Shown here: piece by piece, positions 25,382 through 33,804 of the stretch
Numbering within the stretch: position 1 is the stretch's first letter
Layout of the letters: every line of letters starts with the position of its first letter
Assembly (NCBI GenBank): GCA_035651635.1
Contig: DASRFK010000014.1
Coordinates: 1 to 34,028 of the forward strand
Source: JANXQE01 sp035651635
Lineage (GTDB): Bacteria; Verrucomicrobiota; Verrucomicrobiia; Limisphaerales; UBA8199
Direction of reading: 5' to 3'
DNA length: 34,028 nt
Position numbers and translations under genes: made by a program
The notes under the pieces: model-generated
What the model was told of the DNA's origin: nothing
Databases searched by the model: none
Seen by the model: the letters and a program-made list of their open reading frames with translations, nothing else

Positions 25382-26900
25382 AGATTCCTCGTTGTTTAGT
25401 GGGTTATTGGTGTTCGGGATTTGCGTGCCGTTGGCGATTTTCCTGGGTTACCTGTTGGCCACGCCGTTGGACCCAACCAGCATGGTTTGGATAGTAATGA
25501 CGCTGTTTTTGCTGCTCAGTCCGTTGCTGCTCAAGTGGCACCACGAAGCGCTCATCATCAGTTGGAACCTCGCCCTGGTAGCTTTTTTCCTTCCCGGAGC
25601 GCCGGCAGTGGGTTACCTAGTCGGGGGGCTAAGCCTTGTGTTCTCCGTTGCCAAGCGGGCCTTGTTGCGCCAACCCAACGGTATCCATTGTCCATCGGTG
25701 AGTATTCCCTTGATCCTGCTTGCGGGAGTCGTGCTGATCACGGCGCAGCAGACCGGCGGCATTCATGCGCGGGCCCTCGGCTCGGATGCTTGGGGGGCGA
25801 TGCGATATTTTCAGGTGCTGGGCGCCATCGCCGGCTACTTTGCGTTCATCAGTCAGCCCATAGCGCCTCATCGTGCAAAGCTCATGGCCGGCCTGTTTTT
25901 TCTTTCGGGGGTAACATCGGTAATCCCAGTCCTGATCGCGCTTGCCGGGCCTGGGTTTCAGTTCCTGCTCAGGGCGTTTTCCCTAACCTCAATCGCGTCT
26001 GCCGATACGAGTATTTTCTCCTTGGATCTCCAGCGGTTTGTTGGGGTGATGTTCATGTCGCAAGCCGTCTGTTGCTTCATGATGTTGCGGTATGGTATCC
26101 GCGGCATCCTTGATTGGAACAAACCTTGGAGGTTTATCAGCTTCGTCGGGATGATTGCGTTCGGTCTGCTCGGGGGGTTCCGATCCTTTTTGGTTGTCTT
26201 TGCCCTTGTATCCCTGGTCCAGTTCTACTTCGAGGGCCTGCTTCGCAGCCGGTTTTTTGTGTGGCTCTCCCTGGGCGGAGTTGTCGGGCTCACGCTGCTT
26301 TTTGCATTTGCTGATCAACTACCGATGCCGGTGCAACGCAGCATCAGCTTTCTCCCTGTGCAGATTAACCCGGCGGTCCGACGCGACGCGGCGAGCACAT
26401 GGGACTGGCGGGTTGAAATGTGGCGTGTGATCCTGCCCCAAGTTCCCCGCTATTTGTTGCTGGGCAAAGGTTTTAATTTCGACGGGACGGATTACTATCT
26501 GACCACACTGGGCGCGCAACGGGGCATGTCCACTTCTTATGACGCGGCGCTGATCAGCAGCGACTATCATCAGGGCATCCTGACCTTGATCATTCCATTT
26601 GGCATCTGGGGGTTTTCGGCTTTCTCAGCCTTTTGCGGAGCGTCACTGCGGGTGCTTTACCGCAATTACCGGTACAGTCCGCCCGAACTGCGATCCGTCA
26701 ATACGTTTTTGCTTTCATATTTCATCGGTCGCCTGATCTTTTACTTTATCTTTTACGGCGAATTCTTTATTGATTTAGGGCTCTTCACTGGGGCAATCGG
26801 TTTGAGCCTTTCGTTGAACGGCGGGATCCGGCAAGAAGCAGAAGCGCCTGCGCCTGCACCAGCAGCATCGAGAGAAGACTGGCGTCTCCAGCCTGTTTGA
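25374..26900 (+). CDS. Wzy-like O-antigen polymerase / ligase-type membrane protein
   Basis: This 508-residue, strongly hydrophobic protein has roughly ten to twelve membrane segments, with a large loop of about 100 residues between segments in the C-terminal half. That layout matches Wzy/WaaL/ExoQ-type proteins, which polymerise or ligate undecaprenyl-linked repeat units at the periplasmic face. The loop (about residues 310-400) contains RRDAASTWDWRVEMWRVIL and YLLLGKGFNFDGTDYY, with WR...W and GKG elements common to Wzy_C-type domains. The C-terminus is Ala/Pro rich. I started at the ATG at 25374, which overlaps the upstream GT4 stop; the longer frame from 25335 lies inside that gene. The choice between polymerase and ligase is uncertain. 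Confidence 0.8.
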   Translation: MSKDSSLFSGLLVFGICVPLAIFLGYLLATPLDPTSMVWIVMTLFLLLSPLLLKWHHEALIISWNLALVAFFLPGAPAVGYLVGGLSLVFSVAKRALLRQPNGIHCPSVSIPLILLAGVVLITAQQTGGIHARALGSDAWGAMRYFQVLGAIAGYFAFISQPIAPHRAKLMAGLFFLSGVTSVIPVLIALAGPGFQFLLRAFSLTSIASADTSIFSLDLQRFVGVMFMSQAVCCFMMLRYGIRGILDWNKPWRFISFVGMIAFGLLGGFRSFLVVFALVSLVQFYFEGLLRSRFFVWLSLGGVVGLTLLFAFADQLPMPVQRSISFLPVQINPAVRRDAASTWDWRVEMWRVILPQVPRYLLLGKGFNFDGTDYYLTTLGAQRGMSTSYDAALISSDYHQGILTLIIPFGIWGFSAFSAFCGASLRVLYRNYRYSPPELRSVNTFLLSYFIGRLIFYFIFYGEFFIDLGLFTGAIGLSLSLNGGIRQEAEAPAPAPAASREDWRLQPV

Positions 26901-26922
26901 CAATGTCGGATTTGATAAGAGG

Positions 26923-27681
26923 ATGAAATCAGATTTGAGGCATTTGACAGAAACGTGGGAGGTGCTGGGGAAAGAGGATCCTCTGTGGGCCATTTACACC
27001 CATCCGGACAAACGAGGCGGGCGTTGGGACTTGCGGGAGTTCATGGAAACGGGCGAGCAGGCCGTTGCCCACTATTCTGGGTTGATTGCCAAATATGTGG
27101 ATGCGCCTGGCACGTTCTCGCATGTGTTGGATTTTGGCTGTGGGGTCGGCCGTTTGACCTTCGCTTGGGGGAGCCGGGCGAAACGAGTAACCGGTGTGGA
27201 TATTTCGGCCGGTATGCTCCAAATCGCGAACAATAATTTGGCGGGACGGGGGCATATCAATTTTGTCCTCAACCAGAGTGATGATCTGCAAGTTTTCAAA
27301 GCAGGCGAGTTCGATTTGGTCTTCTCTTTTGTTTGCCTGCAACATATGCCGTGGCCGATTGCGGCCAGCTATATTGCTGAGTTCAGCCGGATCTGCGCGC
27401 CGGGCGGAATTGTTGCGTTCCAGTTGCCAACCCGGACATTGCAGACCGATTCGATGGCCAGATTCAGGAAGTCCTTAGTCGAATCCCTTCCGTTTGGAAT
27501 GGGCCGCCGTTACCGGCGCTGGCGGCATGGAAGTTCCGTTGCCTTTGACGTGTACTACACCCCGAGTTCAGTGGTCGAAGCAGCGGCTGGAGCCGCGGGC
27601 CTTAAGCTGATCCATCGTGAGCCCGACGCATCGGCCGGCCCGACTACCGAGGGCTTTTTCTATATCTTCGCAAAGTCTTAA
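26923..27681 (+). CDS. Class I SAM-dependent methyltransferase
   Basis: This 252-residue protein has a helical N-terminus (WEVLGKEDPLWAIYTHPDKRG, about 12-32, a pattern found before some methyltransferase domains in glycan clusters), then motif I VLDFGCGVGRLTF (68-80), VTGVDISAGMLQIA (89-102), FDLVFSFVCLQHM (130-142) and the post-motif ICAPGGIVAFQLP (157-169). It follows the Wzy-like gene by 22 bases on the same strand and is probably co-transcribed. GAGG immediately precedes the ATG, which is rather close for a Shine-Dalgarno. Substrate unknown. Confidence 0.86.
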   Translation: MKSDLRHLTETWEVLGKEDPLWAIYTHPDKRGGRWDLREFMETGEQAVAHYSGLIAKYVDAPGTFSHVLDFGCGVGRLTFAWGSRAKRVTGVDISAGMLQIANNNLAGRGHINFVLNQSDDLQVFKAGEFDLVFSFVCLQHMPWPIAASYIAEFSRICAPGGIVAFQLPTRTLQTDSMARFRKSLVESLPFGMGRRYRRWRHGSSVAFDVYYTPSSVVEAAAGAAGLKLIHREPDASAGPTTEGFFYIFAKS

Positions 27682-27694
27682 CAATGCGTAACCG

Positions 27695-27759
27695 GCGAAG
27701 GGTCAGTTCCCAACTTTTACCGCCCACAGCCCCAAAAAATTGCGGCACTGACCCGTCGC
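27695..27759. repeat. REP-like palindrome GGGTCAGT...ACTGACCC
   Basis: Arms GCGAAGGGTCAGT (27695-27707) and ACTGACCCGTCGC (27747-27759) match at 12 of 13 positions around a 39-base centre. It occupies most of the 99-base gap between a methyltransferase and the next GT4 gene and would form a long hairpin in RNA. It could be a REP unit, or act as an attenuating or transcript-stabilising structure inside the unit. Confidence 0.6.
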
Positions 27760-27780
27760 TCCGCCCGGAAAGTATAAAGA

Positions 27781-28860
27781 ATGCCCGTTGTTGGCATTGA
27801 CACCAACGGCCTTTATACCACCCAGGCGGGGGTGGCGAGGTACATCCGCGGCCTGCTCAGTGGCCTCAAGCGCGTGGCGCCAACGGATTTGAAACTGCTG
27901 CCTGTCGCCTGGGAAGTGGAGAATTTTCTGTACCGGCAACCGCAACGTGCTCTCAAGACATTTTATCGGGAGCTGATCTGGGGGACAATTATCGCCCCGC
28001 CCCGCCTCCGCAAGAACCAGGTGGCGGTGCTCCATTCCACCGCGGTGCCGCTGATCAGGCCGCCGCGCGGTGTCAAAGAGGTGGTCACGCTGCACGATCT
28101 CGCCGTTGTGAGGCATCCCGAGCGGTTTCGCTCCTGGCAGCGCGCTTCGGGTCGCCGGCGGCTGAGGAAGTTGCGGCGAGCCGACAAGGTGATCTGCATC
28201 AGCCGCTTTACCGCCGAAGAGGCGATGGCGCTGCTGAACTTGCCTGCCTCCAGGTTTATTGTGGTTCATAACGGCTGCGAGTTTCATCCGAGCGAGCCGG
28301 TACCGCTCGAAGCGAAACCGGATTTCACTCTCCCCAATGAATACTTCCTGTTCGTCGGTTCCTTGGAGCCTGGGAAAAACCTCGCTCTGCTTAAAGAGGT
28401 CTACGCCCTCGCCGAAAGCAAGAGGCTTCTCCTGCCCCCTTTGCTGATTGTCGGCGCACGGTGGGAAGGTGTCAGGCATGAGGGCCCACCGCCGAAAGGC
28501 TGGCACTACTTAGGGCGGCTGCCCGACGAAGTTCTAGTCTATCTTTACCGGCGTGCGATCGGGCTTGTTTTTCCGAGCAAATATGAGGGTTTCGGTCTCC
28601 CCGTAGTGGAAGCCATGGCTCTGGGGTGTCCGGTGATTTGCTCGCTCGTGGCCAGCTTGCCGGAGGTGGGCGGCGCCGCTGCGCTATTTGCGGACCTGAC
28701 GCCTGAAGCCTATCTCAAATGCATGCGGCAAGTCAGCCGCGAGGCGGCCCTGCGCAAGGAGTTGGTTGAGAAAGGATTGGCCCAAGCAGCCAACTTTTCG
28801 TGGACCAAATGCGCCAGCGAAGTGCTCGAAGTTTATCGGGCAACCCTGCGACTCAGCTGA
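27781..28860 (+). CDS. GT4-family glycosyltransferase (mannosyltransferase-like)
   Basis: This 359-residue protein matches GT4 enzymes often annotated as mannosyltransferases of surface-polysaccharide clusters. It begins VGIDTNGLYTTQAGVARYI (3-22), a typical opening for this subgroup. VVTLHDLAVVRHPERF (about 101-116), KVICISRFTAEEA (136-148), VVHNGCE (161-167), FLFVGSLEPGKNLALL (189-204), GWHYLGRLPDEVL (240-252) and the EX7E motif EGFGLPVVE (269-277) before AMALGCPVI are all clear. GGAAAG about eight bases before the ATG could serve as Shine-Dalgarno. It is the last gene of the plus-strand GT4/Wzy/methyltransferase unit, after the REP-like palindrome. The donor sugar is only a family guess. 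Confidence 0.9.
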   Translation: MPVVGIDTNGLYTTQAGVARYIRGLLSGLKRVAPTDLKLLPVAWEVENFLYRQPQRALKTFYRELIWGTIIAPPRLRKNQVAVLHSTAVPLIRPPRGVKEVVTLHDLAVVRHPERFRSWQRASGRRRLRKLRRADKVICISRFTAEEAMALLNLPASRFIVVHNGCEFHPSEPVPLEAKPDFTLPNEYFLFVGSLEPGKNLALLKEVYALAESKRLLLPPLLIVGARWEGVRHEGPPPKGWHYLGRLPDEVLVYLYRRAIGLVFPSKYEGFGLPVVEAMALGCPVICSLVASLPEVGGAAALFADLTPEAYLKCMRQVSREAALRKELVEKGLAQAANFSWTKCASEVLEVYRATLRLS

Positions 28861-29056
28861 ATGGTCTGCTAGCTAGCGCCCCGAAGGCGTCACCCTCTCC
28901 CCCCGCCCGCGTGGACGGTGCCTCTTCAGCATGGCGAAGGCACGTAGTGGGGAGACTTTCCGGAACCATTCATTTGCGCATTGGATCCCTGAACCTCTTC
29001 TTCCCTCAGAGTGTGGTCGCCCCGAATCTGCGGAGCTCATGCGCCGTAATTCGGCA

Positions 29057-30211
29057 CTAGTTGGCCCGATTCTGTCTTCCCGTGCCTTGAGCATCGCCAC
29101 GGAACCGCGGCCAGGACGAGTTCGCCAGCTTGGAATTCGTGGGCAAAGCATAGAGGAGAATCCCGGTTCCGACGATATTACCCATGGTGTAGATTTTTCC
29201 GTCCCGCCCCACTGCGGGCGAGACCGAGCCATACCAATTTTGATAAAAGACCCAATTGGACCTGTTTGGATCTGTCAGATTCAGCAAAATACCCACACGA
29301 GAAACAAAACAGACCGTGCCATCATCGAGCGCCAAGGGGGCCGCATCGATTAACTCCGTTCCACCACCGAGTTCCCATTGTTTTTTACCTGCCGGGGAAA
29401 TGGCCCAGCAATCACAACTAACCCCTATGTAAATTGTGCCGTCGTTCCCGATGACGGGCGAGGACTCGCTAATCCCGCCAGTTTTCAGCTTCCACCTGAG
29501 TGATCCTCGCGCGTCCAGCGCGTAAAAAAAGCCGTCGGTGGACGAAAAGTAAGCCGTTTGGTCATTGCCGACGGCGGGCGACGAGATGATGGGACCGCCG
29601 GTCTCATATACCCAGGCAGGGCGGCCGTCTGGCTGCAGTGCGTAGAATTTTCGATCATGAGAACCGAAATAAATCGTCCCCTCAGAGTTGATGGCTGGTG
29701 ACGAACTGATTTCTCCTCCCGTTCGGAATCGCCACCGTTCCGAGCCGTCATCTTTTAGAGCATAAAAACTCTTGTCCCAGGAACCGAAGTAAATCGTGCC
29801 GTCAAGGCCAATGGCCGGTGACGAGTCGACCCATGCTCCGGTCTTGAAGTCCCATTTCTTTTTTCCATCTGGCCCCACGGCATAGAATTTGCGGTCGCGG
29901 CTGCCAAAATAAATGGTTCCGTCGGAGCCGATCGCGGGGGAGGATTTGATCTCGCGTCCCGCATTGAAGATCCACTTGGGAGATCCATCCGGCAGGAACG
30001 CCCGCAAGTCCCCGTTCCAGACCCCCAAATAAATCGTGCCGTCGTCCGCAATAGCCGGTGAGGAATCACTGGCATACTGGAGCACGTACGACCACTGATT
30101 GGTCAACGTTCTAAACTCCGCCCTTCCACGAGCAGGAAATACTAGGAGGGCCAGCATCAGAATAAAAAACGCTGGCGCGAGCCGAACTCTTGGTGCGAAG
30201 CTTACTTTCAA
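29057..30211 (-). CDS. Secreted eight-repeat PQQ-like beta-propeller protein
   Basis: This 384-residue protein starts with a basic region and a hydrophobic stretch (APAFFILMLALLVFPARGRA, about 12-31), a signal peptide. Eight repeats follow, each with SSPAI..DGTIYFGS and FYAL..DG...W, the pattern of PQQ-like/quinoprotein beta-propellers. Eight [SA]xP[AVL]-type blade starts can be counted. The C-terminus SSWPRFRGDAQGTGRQ is a common end of such proteins in this bacterial group. No quinone-binding or catalytic residues could be assigned, so it may be a structural or binding protein outside the cytoplasmic membrane. The start is TTG at 30211, preceded by a short inverted repeat CTCAG-N6-CTGAG (30216-30231). 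It stands alone between plus-strand glycan genes. Confidence 0.85.
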   Translation of the reverse strand: MKVSFAPRVRLAPAFFILMLALLVFPARGRAEFRTLTNQWSYVLQYASDSSPAIADDGTIYLGVWNGDLRAFLPDGSPKWIFNAGREIKSSPAIGSDGTIYFGSRDRKFYAVGPDGKKKWDFKTGAWVDSSPAIGLDGTIYFGSWDKSFYALKDDGSERWRFRTGGEISSSPAINSEGTIYFGSHDRKFYALQPDGRPAWVYETGGPIISSPAVGNDQTAYFSSTDGFFYALDARGSLRWKLKTGGISESSPVIGNDGTIYIGVSCDCWAISPAGKKQWELGGGTELIDAAPLALDDGTVCFVSRVGILLNLTDPNRSNWVFYQNWYGSVSPAVGRDGKIYTMGNIVGTGILLYALPTNSKLANSSWPRFRGDAQGTGRQNRAN

Positions 30212-30573
30212 ATATCTCAGACTTACCTGAGTTAACTACCCTGGCTTGCAGATATTGGCAAAAGGATTCTCGCCTTTTTTCTTCGGATCCATGCCCGCGC
30301 TCAAAAAGGCCTTAAGGCTTTGACCTTCAAAGCCAGGATTTGACCTTGCCACCCCATCGAGAAGTGCGCATTAATCCAAGACGGATCGGCCCGCAGAGAC
30401 ACCACAGACAGCTCCAGGTTCCGACGAGGATCCGCTTCCCAGAACGGGTCCGCAAGGCAGTGGCGCAAAGGACGAGTCGAGAACACTTGAAAATCCTGGC
30501 CGAAGCAGACGCGTCCCGTTCTCGCTTCTGCTTGGATGCTTGTTGTTGCTGCCCTTGCAGGTCAGCAACCAGG
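30212..30573. other. Intergenic region and lost 5' part of the broken GT2 gene
   Basis: About 360 bases between the beta-propeller gene start and the first recognisable codons of the GT2 remnant. It contains a perfect hairpin GGCTTTGA-CCT-TCAAAGCC (30316-30334). The frame from 30340 is open, but its residues before 30574 do not resemble the N-terminus of a GT2 enzyme, so foreign sequence appears to replace it. Confidence 0.5.
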
Positions 30574-31139
30574 CACGGCTTCGGCCGCGCGGTCGCGTGC
30601 GGTTTGGAACAGATGCGCGGCGATGCCGTGGTTGTCATGATGGCGGATGAATCCGACGACTGCCGGGACGTGGTTCGCTATTGGCTCGGCTTGAACGAGG
30701 GCTGGGATTGCGTCTTCGGAAGTCGTTTTATCAAAGGCGGGGGGTGATCGATTATCCGAAAACAAAACTGATTGCTAATCGATTAGCCAATTTCTTCCTT
30801 AAAACCCTGTTCGCAATCCGGCTGAACGATACCACCAACGCGTTCAAGGCTTATCGCCGGGAAGTCATCGAAGGCTGCCGGCCGCTGATCTCGCCACACT
30901 TTAACCTGACAGTGGAATTGCCGCTCAAAGCCATTGTGCGCGGCTATTCCTGGAAAGTAATTCCAACTACTTGGCGAAACCGTCGGATCGGCGAAGCCAA
31001 GCTAAAGCTCCGCGAGATGGGAAGTCGCTATCTATTTATCTGCCTTTACATCTGGCTCGAAAAATACTTCAGCCGAGGTGACTACAAAAAAGGAGCGCTT
31101 CGCCCCGACGCTTCCCTTGATGTCCAGAGGCCTTTTTGA
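30574..31139 (+). pseudogene. Broken GT2 glycosyltransferase (dolichol-P-mannose synthase-like)
   Basis: Two adjacent frames together encode the C-terminal two-thirds of a GT2 enzyme. The first (30574-30747) reads HGFGRAVACGLE, GDAVVVMMADESDD and GWDCVFGSRFIKGG, then stops. The second resumes at 30744 with VIDYPKTKLIANRLANFF and continues through LNDTTNAFKAYRREVIEG, FNLTVELPLKAIVRGYSW and MGSRYLFICLYIWLEKYFSRGDY to a stop at 31139. The break falls in a run of six G (30739-30744); one extra base would restore the frame. The usual N-terminal part (VIPVYNEE and the first DDGS motif) is missing. The gene is therefore truncated and frameshifted, though the frameshift itself could be a sequencing error in the homopolymer. 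Confidence 0.85.
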
Positions 31140-31389
31140 CGCCTCTTCTGTCGCGTTGACTATTTTGCCCTCCCGGCGTTTACGCGCCCAAGATGCATCC
31201 TCCAATTTGAATAGCTGTTGCCCGCTTTGGCCGAAGATGCTTAACCTCAGGGCAATGGCCTCACCTCGACCATACGTTAGATATTCTCGAATACAGCCGG
31301 AACGTGTTTACCTTGTCCGCAAGATCGTTCCTTGCGAAAATGATACGGGCGCAAATTAGCGAGGAACCTTCTGGATTGCGTTCACGCTT

Positions 31390-32157
31390 GTGAGCACCAT
31401 TGTCCACTTATCCAAACCAATGACGGTCCACATGGCCGTTGAATGGTTTGACATTGCCACCGCCAATGACTTTTGGATTAAACGACGATTCCAGGTCTTG
31501 CGCAAACTGACGCGCCCTCTGCCCATTTCTGACTTCAGAGTAGGCGAGATCGGATGCGGGCATGGCTTGGTTCAGCAACAGTTTGAAAAGCACTTCGGAA
31601 TAAAGGTCGACGGCTTTGACCTGAACGAAGCCGCACTCCGCAATTCGGTAGCCGTCAGTCATGCGCGGTACTGTTATAACATCTTCGATCGCAACCCCGA
31701 TTTCGCCGGCTGTTACGATCTGTTGGTGCTTTTCGATGTCCTCGAACACATCGAGCAGGAGCAGCCCTTTTTGGAGGCCGTTCTTTTTCACCTTAAGCCC
31801 GGAGGCTGCCTGGTCATCAATGTGCCTGCTTTGATGATTTTATTTTCGCGATATGATCAGGTCATGGGCCACCAACGTCGCTATACCCTCAAGCAGTTAA
31901 ACCGGGTGTGCCAGCAGATGGGTTTGCAAACCTTGAAAGCGAGTTATTGGGGACTTCCCTTTGTGCCGCTGTTGATGCTACGCAGGCTATGGCTGGCCGG
32001 CCAAACCGATGCATTGGCCGTGACGCGCCGTGGTTACGAGCCTCCCGGCCGGTTGATCAACGCTCTTTTGACTTTTGGTGGCGCGCTGGAGCCGATACCG
32101 CATCCTTTGTTTGGGACCTCTGTAATGGGCAACTACCGCAAACCAGCAACCTCGTGA
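31390..32157 (+). CDS. Class I SAM-dependent methyltransferase
   Basis: This 255-residue protein has a helical N-terminus (VEWFDIATANDFWIKRRF, about 17-34, common in methyltransferases paired with GT2 enzymes) and a SAM core with VGEIGCGHGLVQ (51-62), VDGFDLNE (73-80), YDLLVLFDVLEHIEQEQPF (109-127) and FHLKPGGCLVINVPA (133-147). MGHQRRYTLKQL is also typical of this subgroup. It starts with GTG at 31390; an ATG at 31420 (codon 11) is a plausible alternative. Its stop codon overlaps the GTG of the next gene (GTGA), so the two proteins are translationally coupled and probably work on the same lipid-linked or glycan substrate. Confidence 0.87.
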   Translation: MSTIVHLSKPMTVHMAVEWFDIATANDFWIKRRFQVLRKLTRPLPISDFRVGEIGCGHGLVQQQFEKHFGIKVDGFDLNEAALRNSVAVSHARYCYNIFDRNPDFAGCYDLLVLFDVLEHIEQEQPFLEAVLFHLKPGGCLVINVPALMILFSRYDQVMGHQRRYTLKQLNRVCQQMGLQTLKASYWGLPFVPLLMLRRLWLAGQTDALAVTRRGYEPPGRLINALLTFGGALEPIPHPLFGTSVMGNYRKPATS

Positions 32158-33113
32158 CTCCCTCCATCTCCACCCACGCGCCCTCGGGAGCCGCCGTTTC
32201 CCTGGTTATCCCCCTGTATAACGAGGCTGCTATCTTCGACCAATTGGAATCGCGTCTGTTGAGTGCCTTGGGCCTGCTGCCGGCCTCAACGGAGGTCTTG
32301 CTGGTTGATGATGGCAGTAGCGATGCGACTGGACTTCGCATTAGCCAGCTCTGTCAGCGGGATCCTCGCTTCATCGGGGTGCATCTCAGCCGCAACTTTG
32401 GCCATCAAATGGCGGTGTGTGCAGGTTTAGACTTGTCTCGCGGCGACGCCGTCGCAGTGTTGGACGGTGACTTGCAAGACCCGCCGGAGATCCTGCCCGA
32501 ATTCCTTAAAAAGCTGGCCGAAGGATATGACGTGGTCTATGCAATCCGACGCTCGCGAAAGGAGAATTTCGTCCTCCGGCTGCTGTATTGGAGCTTTTAT
32601 CGAGTATTGGCAGCTTTGACCCCTATCAACATACCCCTTGATACGGGCGATTTCGGGTTGATGAGCAGGCGTGTGGTGGACGCGCTCAAGGTGATGCCAG
32701 AGCGCCGGCGGTTTGTGCGCGGTTTGCGTAGCTATGTGGGATTTCGGCAAACCGGGTTGCTCTACGAGCGACAGCAACGCGCCGGCGGCAGATCCAAATA
32801 CAACCTTGGCAAGCTATTGGCCCTGGCCGCCGACGGCGTGTTTACGTTTAGCGAAGGGCCCCTGCGCCTCGCCACTGTGCTGGGCCTTAGCGCGGCAGGG
32901 CTGTCGCTCGCGGTTGGAGCGTACATGTTCATTTGGCGACTCTTCAGCGGCGAGAAATTGCCCGGCTTTGCTACGCTGGCGGTCGGGCTTTTCTTTTTGG
33001 GAGGTATTCAGCTTATTTGCCTGGGCATCCTGGGGGAATACATCGGCAGGATTCATCACGAAGTAAAGCAACGGCCACCATACATCGTCGAGCGGGTTGA
33101 ACGTAGTCGCTAG
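32154..33113 (+). CDS. GT2 glycosyltransferase with two C-terminal membrane helices (GtrB/CsbB/ArnC-like)
   Basis: This 319-residue enzyme resembles polyprenyl-phosphate sugar transferases such as GtrB, which make undecaprenyl-phosphate-linked sugars used later at the periplasmic side. The core contains VSLVIPLYNEAA (15-26), EVLLVDDGSSD (47-57), SRNFGHQMAVCAGLD (79-93), the DxD metal site in LDGDLQDPPE (103-112) and GDFGLMSRRVV (165-175). Q.RAGGRSKYNLGKL (208-221) precedes two hydrophobic helices (about 236-264 and 272-296). The true start is a GTG at 32154 overlapping the TGA of the methyltransferase; the longer open frame lies in that gene. No partner GtrC-type transferase was recognised nearby. 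Confidence 0.92.
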   Translation: MTPSISTHAPSGAAVSLVIPLYNEAAIFDQLESRLLSALGLLPASTEVLLVDDGSSDATGLRISQLCQRDPRFIGVHLSRNFGHQMAVCAGLDLSRGDAVAVLDGDLQDPPEILPEFLKKLAEGYDVVYAIRRSRKENFVLRLLYWSFYRVLAALTPINIPLDTGDFGLMSRRVVDALKVMPERRRFVRGLRSYVGFRQTGLLYERQQRAGGRSKYNLGKLLALAADGVFTFSEGPLRLATVLGLSAAGLSLAVGAYMFIWRLFSGEKLPGFATLAVGLFFLGGIQLICLGILGEYIGRIHHEVKQRPPYIVERVERSR

Positions 33114-33186
33114 GGCACGGACAGCTCGCACGATAGAATAGGTACTTGGTTACCGCTTGCCGCGGCTCGTCCGGCCCACCGGGAAA

Positions 33187-33804
33187 TCAGTTACGACAGC
33201 GCATGACCAACACGGTGTAAGGCGCTCTAAAGAAATCACAGCGCACGTACGATTCAACCTTCAAAAACGCACTTGTGGCCAGATGCTCGTACTGCGGCTG
33301 GGAGCGAACAAATTTCCCACGATCCCTCTCCAGAAGCCATCGAGCCACCCTCGATTGCCCGGACATATAACAACCGTCCAGAGTGATGAGGCGTCCCCCG
33401 GGGCGCAGCGCCAGCCGCGCCAAAGCGAACAGGTCTGCTGCCCGCGCATCATCAAGATGATGGAGTACGCCCGTCGCAAGCGCGAGGTCGAAGGTGCCCC
33501 GCTCGTGCTCAAGGTTTGCCAAGCCAATATCCGCGCACCAGAATCGGCCTCGGTTTCCTAATTTTTTCTTCGCGGCCTCGATATATTCAGGGCTGATGTC
33601 GAATCCGGTGTATTGGACGCTGGGCAGGTAGTCCAAAACTTCCGCCGGTCCGCAACCAATATCCAAAATCTTCTCACCTTCTGCCGGTTGAACATACTCC
33701 TTCAGATATCTGCTCCAGTGATCTCCACCACGGAACATGCGTTGGAAGAGGCTATAAACCCCGGGTACTCTTAAGACCGCCGAAAGCTTTTGTGAAAGCT
33801 GCAT
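33187..33804 (-). CDS. Class I SAM-dependent methyltransferase
   Basis: From the ATG at 33804 this gives about 205 residues with the SAM core ILDIGCGPAEVL, YTGFDISPEYIEAAKKK, FDLALATGVLHHLDDA and LARLALRPGGRLITLDG, and a C-terminus typical of small Methyltransf_11-type enzymes. The open frame extends to a GTG at 33885 (232 residues); the extra 27 residues could be real but have no Shine-Dalgarno. It is convergent with the GT2 gene (73-base gap) and probably shares the glycan-modifying role of its neighbours. Substrate unknown. Confidence 0.85.
   Translation of the reverse strand: MQLSQKLSAVLRVPGVYSLFQRMFRGGDHWSRYLKEYVQPAEGEKILDIGCGPAEVLDYLPSVQYTGFDISPEYIEAAKKKLGNRGRFWCADIGLANLEHERGTFDLALATGVLHHLDDARAADLFALARLALRPGGRLITLDGCYMSGQSRVARWLLERDRGKFVRSQPQYEHLATSAFLKVESYVRCDFFRAPYTVLVMRCRN

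Noticed and set aside
28918..28943. Imperfect palindrome GTGCCT...AGGCAC between convergent genes
   Set aside because: It has a 6-bp outer stem, poor inner pairing and no T run; it may be a decayed repeat, but evidence is too weak to annotate.
31078..31359. Plus-strand open frame of 93 codons after the broken GT2 gene
   Set aside because: It overlaps the pseudogene end in another frame and resembles nothing recognisable; composition suggests chance.
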